DNA of 64,000 nt from Atherinomorus stipes. Taxonomy: Eukaryota > Chordata > Actinopteri > Atheriniformes > Atherinidae. The notes under the pieces were generated by a model. That model worked only from the letters and a program-made list of their open reading frames with translations. It searched no databases and was not told the DNA's origin. The DNA is taken from contig JALJCO010013654.1 of assembly GCA_023101725.1 (NCBI GenBank), positions 496,001 to 560,000 on the forward strand, written 5' to 3'. The number at the start of each line of letters is the position of its first letter. Position 1 is the stretch's first letter. The position numbers and the translations under genes are program-made. Positions 1 through 12,200 of this stretch are shown in pieces.

Positions 1-2155
1 AAACATCTGATTTGCTAGTTATATTGTGAGCACTGTTGTGATTGGACAGTGGGATGTTGTTAAAGGGATTCATGGTAACCGAGTGTGGGCCGGTCTGTTG
101 AGGATGTTGATTGGTTGAGACAATATGTGGGTAGCTAATCATTGGGTAGAAGACAGAAGCAGATTTCAGCTTTGTGTTGCAACTCCACAGGAGGCTAAAC
201 CAACCTCTATATTCCTCTTTCCTTCACCATTACACCCACACACAATCTCAGAGCTGCTGTGTGGGTTAACGATTGGGCCTTGTGCTCACAATTCAGCAGG
301 GAAGTAGGGTGAGGGAAGCAAGATCACTGAGCACTGATCTCAGTTATTAGGAGAGCACATCTTCTAATAACAGTAATAATCACAGAACTGCCCCCAAGAT
401 GCCAACTAACATTTTAGTTGTTGAGATCTAACCCACTGGCTCTACAACAAAATCAAAATGGTCAATAAATCCACACTACCTGAATCTCAATTTAAAAATA
501 TTTAGAATTATAGGTTATGGAGTGTTTAATTTTTAAAAACTTTTTGAAAACATTTTTCTTGAATAAACACTGAAAATTTTATTGCTATTACTCATCAGAT
601 TTTTCTATGTTTTAAGTGGAAACTAGCACATATTTAGAATTATTACATTGCATTAAAGCAAAATAAATCCAGAAGACCTTTCTCCACTTTTTCTTCTTTC
701 CAGCATTTTTCTCTTCTTTAAATGGTTTGAGTTTTATCACGTTTCGATCAAAGTTTCCAAAAAGGCTCCACACTTCCAGCAAGTCTAATGCTGAATGCTC
801 TGGGCATATTGCCACTTTATTTTTTTCCTTTCTTTTTTAGTATTTTCTTAAAATTGTACCAGTGAAATAACAGACTATTTGTTTTTTCTATATATATTTT
901 CCATGCTTGACCGAATGCTGGATCTCTGCTGGTAAATCTGGTGCTTTTTTTTTTTTTTTAGCATTGGTGCATAACCATTCATAACAGAAAAAGTTGTATA
1001 CAGGTGAGAGAAGCTGATAAGGCTTCCTAGAGCCCAAAATAACCTGAAGAGGAGTCATCATCAAGTATGTAGAAAAGTACCAAAACAGAAAGCAAGGAGA
1101 AAGAAGTTTAAATAACTTCTTTTCTGAATGTAAAGTCACTTGCAGGTAAATTGAACGACCTTGAACCTTTGACAAAGGTGTACCAGGACTACACAGCGTC
1201 ATTCGTTTCACTGAGACGTGACTGCTAGAACATGGTTTGGACTCCATCACTCATCTTCCTGCCTCTCAAACTGTACTGAGAAAGCTCTCTACACAGCTTC
1301 AGGCTGCAGAAAGAGTGGTAGCAGTAAAGGAGAAGGGATTGTAGTGCCTGTTAACAACAGATGGCCCTAGACATCTTACTGACTATGAACATCTTTGTAA
1401 CTGGGACATTAAAGTCTTGGCGGTGGTTTTTCTTCAAAGTTTTTTAACTGTTAAACCTGAATCCGACACCGACTGTGGTTGCTAAGCTATAAACACAACA
1501 TCCGAACACATTTAGGATGATTTCAACTATGCCTCTCCATCTGAAATACTTATAACAATTTGTCAACTGACCGTCATTCATTCATTTTATTTGCCATCCC
1601 TTCATCTACTTTTTCCCCTAAACAATCTAAATAGCAACAGTATAATTATAAAAAACGATAGAAACATGCCAAAATCTTACTTTATGTTTTCTTTCTTTGT
1701 TGTGACATTCAGAGGTTTGCATCAAACTCATTTGACAAGCATATGGAAACCCAAGCTCAGACACTGTCCCAACCTGCGTCCTTTGTCACTTAACAGTTAA
1801 CTGTCCATAATTGTGGTGCTTGGACCAAGTGTAAAGGTGGCAGGGCACAACATCTACTTGCTCTGTGTGACCTTTACAGACAATTACCTCCCTAATCCTG
1901 ACATGGGCTCAATCAGACATTACATGGACTTTACGGTAGGGTATTGGTGGGATAGTCGGTTTAACTCACAATCTGACTGATTGCCACGTTTGTGTTCTTG
2001 CAAACAGCTCTGCCATGTAATGTCTTAAATATCTAAAACTGCAGTATGTGAGTGAAGATTGATAAAAAGCTGCAAAGTAAGGTACAATACAAACAAACAA
2101 ACAAAAGACAAAATCACATTGATCTTGGATTACTTTTCAAAACACTGTGCCTTAC
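1..2155. other. clasp2 intron, no exon recognised
   Basis: AT-rich intronic sequence left of clasp2 exon 5. No CLASP exon, RNA gene or intact transposon is evident. Positions 1 to about 213 are open on the minus strand, but no family is recognisable. Short A/T runs occur at 943-959 and 2090-2106. Confidence 0.6.
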
Positions 2156-2231
2156 CTGTGGGTTTTGGTCTCCTGTCAGAGAACAGAGATGAGGAACTAA
2201 TTTACTGAGGCTGAGGGGCTGGGCTCCATAC
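2156..2231 (-). CDS. clasp2: clasp2 coding exon 5 (residues 158-183)
   Basis: Acceptor CTCTCTCAG, donor GTAAGG; 76 nt, ends in phase 0. Encodes TYGAQPLSLSKLVPHLCSLT and then GDQNPQ, where CLASP proteins continue VRDA. The continuation exon lies to the left of the window. Confidence 0.9.
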
Positions 2232-5200
2232 CTGAGAGAGAGCCACAAGAACACAAGAAAAACACAGGTTATACTTTAAACTAAAGTAATACATCCTGTT
2301 GCTCTCATCTTATAAATACTTAAACCTAATGCAGGACACAATTTTAGATTTTTAGGAAATATTTTCAATTGGCAAGACAAAAACAAACAAACAAAAAAAA
2401 ACCGAACATCATTATTTTTTCAATGCAAGCCCATTATAAAAATGAACTGTCAAAAAAGTACTAAAACAAAGCTGATCTTCCCCCCCTTTTTTTGTTCTTC
2501 CATCTGTTTGAGCATCTTCTGCTAAGCTCGACTACACAGAACTTTGTCAGCAACTCTTTCTGGAGCTCTGAACTGCACAAACAATATAAACGTGAAAACA
2601 TGGAGCAACTTTCTCTGTGCATGGCTAAGTCTAAATTGGTGTATGAGGATGGACAGCAAACATCTTTAGCTTTACTAACAGGTTACAGCTTAGCATTCAG
2701 CACAACAGTGGCACTTTCCATTAGGAAAAAGATGCTAAAATTATCAAGGTGATTCAAGAAGCGTACATTTGCTGTGTTTGCACCCTCAAAGCAGAGAATA
2801 CTGCTGTCAAACAAGCATCTGTGTAGTATTAGTCATTTGTGTGATGACACGTTGAGCTTGTGAAATCCAGGCTAACTAAGACATATTTGTGACTGCAGCT
2901 CCTGGCTGTGGAAGAACCTACAGGAGCACACATCCTCTCAGAGCACATTGAAGAAAATGAGAAGCTAATTCATCACATAACAAAGGTGGCGATTTGTTTC
3001 ACGTGTGCCAGCTCAAAGTCACACAAACAGCTAAGAGGATTAATCCTGCAGACAGAGAACATGTGTGTTTCTTGAACAAACAAACTGGGTCATTAAGGGT
3101 GGTGGCAACAGCACTGGTCACCCCTTACAGTGTTCATTAACTCTTTAAGGGTAGGATTAACATGTACAATTTCTGTAAGAAAATGATTTTTTTAAAGTCA
3201 TTCTAAGGACAACAGTATGATATTCCACATGAAGGATGATAAAAACCTGCACATGATACTTTTACACTACATGACTTGGTTTTTCACATTTCACCCTGGA
3301 AGTGATATAAGAAGGAAAAATTACTCACGTGCTGAGTGTGGCACTGAGACAGAGACAGATTCCTTCTCGACTGCGGAAGTTTTTGTGTTTAAAACCAGGA
3401 AGCAGCCTTTCCCAAACATACTGGGGAACGAGAAGAGCGTGTAGGAGACGGGAGAAAAGGAGGAGTCAGTAGGAACTAGCAAAATGAAGCCCTGCCAGGC
3501 AGCTCATCAGTGACTGAGCAGATTATAGAGCACTAGGGAGGATACGATCAGTGCGGATGAGCATGTGTGGTTTGTGTACACATAAAATCAGAAATGTATC
3601 CTCTGTAGTTCATTTAATATCCAGAGGAGGGAGACAAAACATGGAAATTATTAAATACAAATGTGATTTGGCAGCGATTTGTAAACGCTGCATCTTAAAC
3701 ATAAATTTTCCAAAATAAGTGAAGCTACCACAATTAAAATAAATGGTTGCCATGCCTACTGACCCTTCTAAAACTCTATTTTAAATAAGGAAAAAAAGAT
3801 GAGGTGAATAATGTCTAAATGATAAAATAATCATATTTAAAAACTATAAATTAGCTGGGAAGTCTTTATTTTACGAATGGTGACATTAATCATTCATCTA
3901 TTACAAGGGGATTTATCTGGAAAGGGTTACAAGACTTTCATGCCTCGACAGTCTGTATCTCACCATGGGTGAAGCAGTCTGCTCCATGCATCGCAGGATG
4001 AGAGCTTGGCTGTTCTCCCTGACCTGGTCCTTCCCATCACCCAGCCTGTCCACCAGAGCTGGTATGACTACAAACAGAAAAAAAGCCACAAAACAAGAGG
4101 GTGTTAAATGGTGATGAAACTCAATTAATGAAAAATACTGTTCTCTGGGATCTCATACTGAATATAAGAAAACCTCTCATGGCTCTCAATCTCTAAAGGA
4201 TTTAAATGACAAAATAAAGACTGCCCCCCAGTGGAGTGCTTTTCAAAGACAAATAAATACATGCAAGCTCACATTAGTGCAGCCTGTGGGTGGGTGGCAG
4301 AGAAAAGACCCCGTGAAATAAAGAAGCAAAACCACCACGGACACTTGGCTCTGACAAGCAGAGGACAGAGAAAGGCCAGGAAATGAGAAGTGGACCGTGG
4401 CTAAAAAAACGTCAAGATCATCCAACGCTCTCATGTCAGGGAGCCCTATGTAATGCAGAGACATGGTGAAGAATAAAGCGAAAGAGACTTTAAATGCTGG
4501 ACTCCAAAACTGCAATGAGGATTATAGGGAACTCTAATCTATTATGACCATGAGCTTTGTGTATTTCGATCATAAATATGACATGAGCAGGTAACTTGGT
4601 TTAAATAAAAGGTCTGCTGGAATCATCTTCCTTCTTACCAACATTTCCAAAAAAAGAGAAAAACCAGAGTGAATTAACTAACAATAACTGTAGACGTGCC
4701 CATTCTTGATATAACATTTTTCATGTAATGAATCACCGCTGTTATAACATGTTTCTTGATCAAAATGAAAGGAATAGCTAAATTTATGTAAAAATTAATT
4801 CCAGCTGCTACTTTTACTGTTCCTCATAATCAGACTAATTGAATAACATTTTAAAGTGTCTCAATAGAGCTTACAAATGTCAATGTTATATTTTTAAACC
4901 CTCTCTTCTTTTTTTCTAAAATAAATAAATAAATTTACAAAAGCAACATAAATTTGTTTGCTGTCTGTAAAGTCTCTGGTTATTAGTGGATTCCTGGATG
5001 AGAGCCACAGATTAGGTTTTCATATTTTCATGAGCTTTGTGACATTTATGAAAATATAGAACGCTAAACGCTTAAACCCAAAACTCAAACAGTTTGACCT
5101 GTTTAGTCTAACTCAAAAACTCCATCTGAAGTTAACTCAATGAGCAAACACAAACACACAGAATGGCATGTGCATACACACTCCTACCCACATACCAAGT

Positions 5201-8200
5201 CTAAAACATCAGCGAAGGGAGTGATAAAGTGATGTCATCTGCCCTTTTCCTGTGTGCATGTGCATTATGATACCACAACAGCTGGTTGCCTAAGCAACAA
5301 GGACAATAGCCTCAAACAGAAAACATGACAGAGGGGCATTGTTGCACAAAATAACGTCATCTGCTGTAGTAAAAATGAAAATGTACACAAACACTACTCT
5401 ATAGAACAACCCCACTCAGAAATCAGGCCAGTCCCATCACTTCATCCTTCTGTAAATCTACAAATAAAGTATAATTAAGTCAAACTGTAGTCTTTTGTGG
5501 TCTGGACATTTCACCACCATGTCCATTTAACACAGGAGTGTTAGATGGTAAGATGGCCAACAGCATATTGTCAATGTGTGCGCACAAACATGCACATGCA
5601 TACAAAGTAATTGCAGCAGCTCTGTGCAATAAGTCAGTCCTGTAGATCAATATAATCACTCAGTCCGAATGATCTCACCTTCCTCCTCATAGTGTGTGTG
5701 TGTGCGACAGAGGAGGGTGGATGTAGGGAGATGGAGGGAGGACAGGAAAGAAGAGATGGAATTCAGATGGGAGGGAGTGATATTCCAGAGCAAGGGATGG
5801 GCCAGAAAGATGATTTTATCATCATCCAAAATGCACTACTGTACTACACATTCACACACTGCTTAGATCAGGCACTGCCCTTTCCAATGAATGGACAAAC
5901 TGTGTGTCTGCTGGTTGACTGTACAGTGTACTGCAGGGTTTATTATGTTTGCTGGTGACAAGACTCAGTCTGGCTGACAGAAACAGTTGGTGACACCTCA
6001 AACAGGCAAGCTCAAGGGTTGGCACTGACCAGCTACAAACACACAAGATTCTGTCTCTGAAGCTGCTACTGAAAGGTGTGTTTTTTTAGTTTTAATAGGG
6101 TCTACAGCAGGGCACAAGTACAGATGAGCACGAGATGTACCAAAAAATAAAAAAAGAGGAACGTGCCAGGCTTGACAGCAGTGCTGCTGGTGTCTCAGAG
6201 GAACCACAAAGTGGAAGTGAGGCACACAGTAGAAAGACATGCGCACAAATGCTGAAAGGTCAGTGCAACCATTTACAAATCGTCAAACTTCAGTGTAATC
6301 TGGTGAAGCAAAACAAAGTATAATATCATGAAAAATTTTCAGGTTGCAGTTCCTCCCCCAGCTTCTCACAAATGCTTTGTAGGTGAGGTGCACAGGGCTT
6401 TCCACAGAGACACCAAGTAGCCAGCCATAACATCTAAGTAACCAGCTGGTATGGGGGGGGGATATACACATACATACAGTCACCCTCAAAATTATTCATA
6501 CCCTCCAATTACAGAAAAGGCTAAAATCACAATAGTAATTCAAATAACAAGAAACCAAAGATGAATAAAAATTTACAAAATTATAATTCAGTGAAATAAA
6601 ATATTACTTTTTAATTGTAGTTGAAAATAATAATAAAAACAACAACAACAAAAAAAACAACCAAACAAAATCATCCCAGACACAGAGTACCTTTCCCATG
6701 AACAGTGCATACCTGTAAACAGGTGTATTTAAGCTTTACAGAAAACACCTGATTGCAGTGATTGCCTTAAAGTGTTGCTCAATAAAATTTTAGCCCCATC
6801 ATGCTTGTTTTATTTTTTTATGCGTTTGTTTTTAATATTTCTGTTGAACCACAATTCAAAATCAATGTCATGATTTTCATAGAATTTTTATGTATTATTA
6901 CTTTTGTCAATTTTAACTTATTTCACTGACAGCTACTTTAACTGGAGGGTATAAATAATTCTGAGGACGTGGTGTCATGTTGTCTACATAAGACAATATT
7001 TTGGAGTTTTTGGTAGCCAAAGATAAAAAAAAACATTAGGGCCAAGTGAAAAAATACTGTGGCATTCAGTCCACCTTTTGTGGGGTGGAGAAGATCAGTT
7101 TCAACCAAGTGTCTTTGGGCTTGGTGTCGTTTCTCTTCAGAAAGTAATAATGAAATAAACGTATAGAAACACCAGACAAAAAGGAAAAAAGCCTGTGTTT
7201 ATGCAAAACTGATGAGAACTTCTAGCTCCTGCTTCCCATCATGCACTGAGCTTCCCATGACTCTCCACCAAGATGAAAACGGGATTTATTTTTCTTTATT
7301 TATTATTTATGTTTTTGCATTTTCTTTTCCCCCAACCTATCAAGGCCATCAGTCTGAACATGAACCTCAACTTCACCTCGTCTGAAGGTGTTTTCGCAAA
7401 ACTGTGGAGAAAGTGATGGAGATGTAATAACTCCAGGAAAGTCTGAATAGTTTTGCAGCCTCCATGGGAAAACCTTCCAATCCAAGAGTTTGGCACAAAC
7501 TCTATATTTCGCACAAACATGGGTTATAGTGCGTTCCTGTTGTCTCGTGCAGCCGCTAACAGGTGACATGATTACCAGGTAACTCCGGCTTCTCTGCGCT
7601 CACGCTCCTTCCCAGATGATTTTGAAAAATACTGCGCATTTTCTACCCAAATAAATAAATATATGAGGTACAGGGCAAGAGCCCCGTGATGCCACTGGTT
7701 TCAAGGCAGGTAGATGGATTGATTGAAATTAGTTTAGACTGCAATGGAGCCGTGGAGTTTGAAAGTGAAACCAACGAGTTGGAGATAATTTGGCCATGGA
7801 TACTCCTCAGCATTCTGGTGGAGAAAACAGTGGTGTCACAGCGGGACTCACGCTGAAGTAGCTTTAAGGGAAAGTACAGTGGGGGAGCCTGAACGTGGTA
7901 GCTGCATTTTGGCTGCATGCACCACAGAGCACGTAAACGTCATGTGTCATTGTGTGGAATCCCGGCCAGAGCCCGACGGCTCCATTCCTGATTATAAACA
8001 AGTAGCTGGCTGGACTTAGCCGAATAGTCAGCTATATGGCCGGCAGGCGGCGCCTGTGGAAAGCACTGGGTGCGCTGGGTCTTGCAGGGAGGGTGAGGTA
8101 CCCTGCCTATATAATGCTAGAGGAAACACTGAGTTGGGATCTACAGGAGAACAAATTAATACTTGTCTAACTTTCAGTCTTAAAGATAACGAATAAACTA

Positions 8201-9165
8201 TGCTCAGCTGAAGAGAAAAAGACCATTATAAACCCTCTAACAAAAAAGAAAAACTCAATGATAAGTGTGTGGGAGCAAGAAAAGGACTGAGCACAGGCTT
8301 GTACATGTTTGTCACTGCCATTCAACATCAGGGCTTTGTGACCAAGCTCATTTCAGGAATAAAAGAAAGAAATTCTGAATAGCTTTCACCCTAAATAGAG
8401 CCTAATGTAAAGGAAATTGAGGGTAGAGATAGTTGAGAGATCTCACCTGTGCCGAGGGATCCTTTGAACCGCTCTCCCAGGCGATCCACAAATGCACCGC
8501 AGATGTCGATCCCTAATAGTGCCACCTATAAAACAAGCAAGATTTAAGGTTAGACCTGGTTAAGCATACCAAAAGAAAAAAAAAAAAAATTATAACGTGG
8601 ATATGGTTTCTGACATTTCACATTAACCCAGTGCTTTCCACAGAGACACCGAGCAGCCAGCCATAAAATCTAAAGCCCCGTTTCCACCAGCGGGTCTGGG
8701 TCGGGTCGGGCCGGATCAGTCCACGTTTTTTTTGCGTCTCCACAGATAAAAACTGGGACGGGTACCCTTATATCCGACCGGACCCGGCCTACTTTTTTGG
8801 CACCCTTCGGTAGGGGTACTGATCTAACCGATCCGGACCAAAGAGGTGGAGCTAACACAAAGCAATACATTGATTTGTTGAAAAATCTCACTTCCCTCCT
8901 GACCAAGCGTAAAAACAAAGCCGGGTGACTCCTTTTGTTTCTGTCACGTGTGGTGCGGTGTTTTGGTTAAACGGCGCTGCATGGCGATGATGTCACGCGA
9001 TCACGTAGCAGCGCTGTCCAGCGCCTCCAGAGTGGGTACAGGTTGTTTTGGGGACGCAGCGCGAAATCAACACATCCGTACCAAAACCCACCCGATCCGG
9101 CCTGGCCCGACCCAGACCCGCGGGTGGAAACGGGGCTTAAATAGCCAGCCGGAGGGGCATCCATT

Positions 9166-9202
<37 letters not shown>

Positions 9203-12200
9203 TAAATATATAAGACCAGAGAAAAAGGAAAAAAAGAAGCCTGTTTTTATGCAGAGCTGATGAGAACATCCAGCTCTTGCTGTATGGAAAGTTTCCATCA
9301 TGCTCTGAGCTACCCAGGCCTCACCACCAAGAGGAAAACAGGATTTGTTTTTCTTTACATTTATGTTTCTGCATTTGATTCTTCTCCAAGCCGCCAAAGC
9401 CATCAGACAAAACACGTACTTTGTCTTTACCTCGTCTGAAGGTGTTTTTGCAAAACTGTGGAGAAAGAGATTGAGATGCAACCTCTCCAAGAAAGTCTGA
9501 ATAGTTTAGCATCCTTCATGGGAAAACCATTCGATCCAAGAGTTTGGCACAAACTTCGTCATTTCACACAAACACGGTGACGGGTTAGTGCGTTCCTGTT
9601 GTCTCGTGCAGCCGACAACAGGTGATGTGATTACCAGGTAACTCTGGCTTCTCTGCGCTATGGCTCCTTCCCAGATGATTTAGAAAAACCTGGCACATTT
9701 TCTGGCGCATACATACGAATAAATATACGAGGCACTGGGCAAGAGCCCATGATACCACTGGTTTCAAGGTGGGTGGGTGAATTGACAGTTTACACTGCAG
9801 AGTTTGAAAGTGAAAGTTGGAGATAATTTCGCCACAGATGCTCCACTCCTCAGCATTCTGGTTGAGAAAAGAGCAGCGTCACTGCAGGACTCGCACCGAA
9901 GTAGCTTTAAGGGAAACTACGGTGTGGAAGCCTGAACGTTGAATCAACATTTTGAATATACTCGAATATATTCAAATATCCATTTAAGTATTATATCAAC
10001 AAGAGGACAAACTGATACTTGTATAGGTATTCTTTTATTTCATTTCAATATTAAGATCTCTAACAATGCCCAGGACATTGCAAAATGAACTCGCTGCAAT
10101 TCCTCCAACCCCCGCATCTCCCTAACTTATGCAAACAACTGAAGGTCCAGACAAATTAAAATTAACGAACACCGAATGCTCCAAGCAAGCTGTAATAAAC
10201 ATGGAACTGCTTGAAACAGTCGGCCTATAATCCAAAACCAGTGTAGCAAATGTAGGACTAATATAATAGGCCATTTTTCCCACTGTTTATTTAATATTTG
10301 AATATTAATTTTCACATCCAAATCTTGGGTTTTTATTAATATTCAAATATATATTCAAATTAAGAATATTTGTTGACAGCCCTAGTAGCCGGCTGGACTT
10401 AGTTAAGTAGCCGGCTATATGGCCGGCAGCCGGCACTTGTGGAGAGCCCTGTCACTGTTTTTACTGTATTTTTCTACGTTAGTCAAATTAATATAAAGAC
10501 CAGCAGAAAAACTTTAATTGCGACCATTACAACAGATATTTTAACATCAGCCTCCTGCACCAACATCCTGAGTCGATTTCAAATAAGCTGATTCAAGTTG
10601 TATTGAAATTTTTGCTGACTCAGCAGAGGATCAAGTGCGTTGTTGATAGTTATATTACATCGAGAGAACCCAAATATTCCCTTGAGTCGTTGATCAAGAA
10701 CCTACTGGGAATTTCCAGAAATGTCTGGCCTTGTATTGCGGGATACTGACTGAAATATTACACCAGGCAGAGACCGGCAACAGGAAATGGTTTATATAAA
10801 AAAAAAAAACAAAAAAACAAAAACAGGAATCAATACTTGGAATGAGAAAAAAATCTTTTAAATCTATGAAGTAGAATAATTCCGCTTCTACTGTGATTCA
10901 AAGGTTACTGCATGTCAGCAGATGTGTGTTGATTATGTAACACTGTTCTCTTCATACTGCCTGCAAAACAACAGCTGATGAGAGAGCAAACACTAATGCG
11001 CACTTGAGAAATCTGGTCAAAATCAAATCACTTGGATATTAATGTAATGATCTGAGCCACTTAGAATAAAATGTGGACTGACACTATTTTAAGATGTATG
11101 CCAAAGCCTTGGGTCTCTAAATAAAAATTGGCTTGTGACAAGACCAATAGGGGGAGGGTATATTGATATTTGTGTCTAGAAGTTGAGTTTTTCCACTGTG
11201 TTTCTGATTAGGATCACATCCCCACACTGAGCTGTACTCCTGGAATGCTTTTGTTGGCAGTGCTGTGGTACAACTGAACGGTCCAAGAGAAAATCCATTT
11301 AAAGCTTATTTGCTAGGATCCGTCCCACACTGAGATGGGAGTCAGACTCCAGTTTTTTTTCCTATTTTAGTAAAGCAAGAGCAAAGCCAGGTAACTACGG
11401 TAACAAGAGGTGGGAGAACAGAGACGATAAAGAAAACAGAATTCAGGGATGCGGGCCAAGTGACAACTGGAAAAAAATAAAAATCACCTGGAGAAGAAAC
11501 AAGTCTTAGGTCAATATGATGACTCGCTCATACTGACCTAATTTAGAGGGAGGTGAGATAGAAAGGAAAAACAGCAGGAAAAAAAAAAAAAAAACAGCAC
11601 AGCATGGAAACATCCCGCAGGCTTCTTGTCCCCCTCCTCCAACCAGCACCCCAACAAGCGCCCGCAACCATCTGGTATCATCTTCACTTGGAAAAAACAG
11701 CGAGATGACAGAAGATGAAAGATGGGATGGGAGGACTGCTTGTATCTACCTTTAGAAAAACACTGACCGAATTAAAAGCATTATCCACGCAACAAAAAAT
11801 ACTTGGCATATTTCTAATGCTCCAACACTCACCAGCATTCTGACTAATCACTACATCGCAGGACTGGAAGCTTCATGTTTGAATGACTGAGGTGTGTTGG
11901 AGAGCTTTAAAAAACTGTAACTAGTCAGCCCGGCATGAATGGTCCTTTGTGAGGGTTGTTGTGTATGGTGGCTTAGCCAGTTAATTCACATACCATGTAC
12001 AAGGTTTACTCTGGATTTTAAGAGAAGCTTAATCTAACAAACTAGAAGGTTCAAGATTCACACAGCACTTTATTAGGTAAATACCTTTTAAAATTATTTA
12101 GCAATGAGCAAATTAACAGTTACAGTGATAGTTTTAGTCATTTAATAATGCAAAAATATAGTGCATTTATTAGTTCCAGTGTCTTGCCACTTCAGCTAGT

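Larger units (their letters stand above)
8629..10451. mobile_element. hAT-like non-autonomous element, copy 2
   Basis: Begins CAGTGCTTTCCACAGAGACA and ends CACTTGTGGAGAGCCCTG. It shares its core (9234-9943) and both end zones with copy 1, in direct orientation. It has been hit by other insertions: a Harbinger-type MITE (8674-9137), a TA run (9166-9190) and an AT-rich element (about 9953-10383). No clean 8-bp target duplication is visible. It lies in clasp2 intron 1, 103 bp upstream of exon 2. Confidence 0.65.

Noticed and set aside
1..213. Open minus-strand frame running off the left edge
   Set aside because: No recognisable domain; it does not match the next expected CLASP exon and may be chance.
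7296..9512. Several ORFs of 60-117 codons on the minus strand in the two hAT-like copies
   Set aside because: The two copies do not keep the same frame, and no transposase motif is present.
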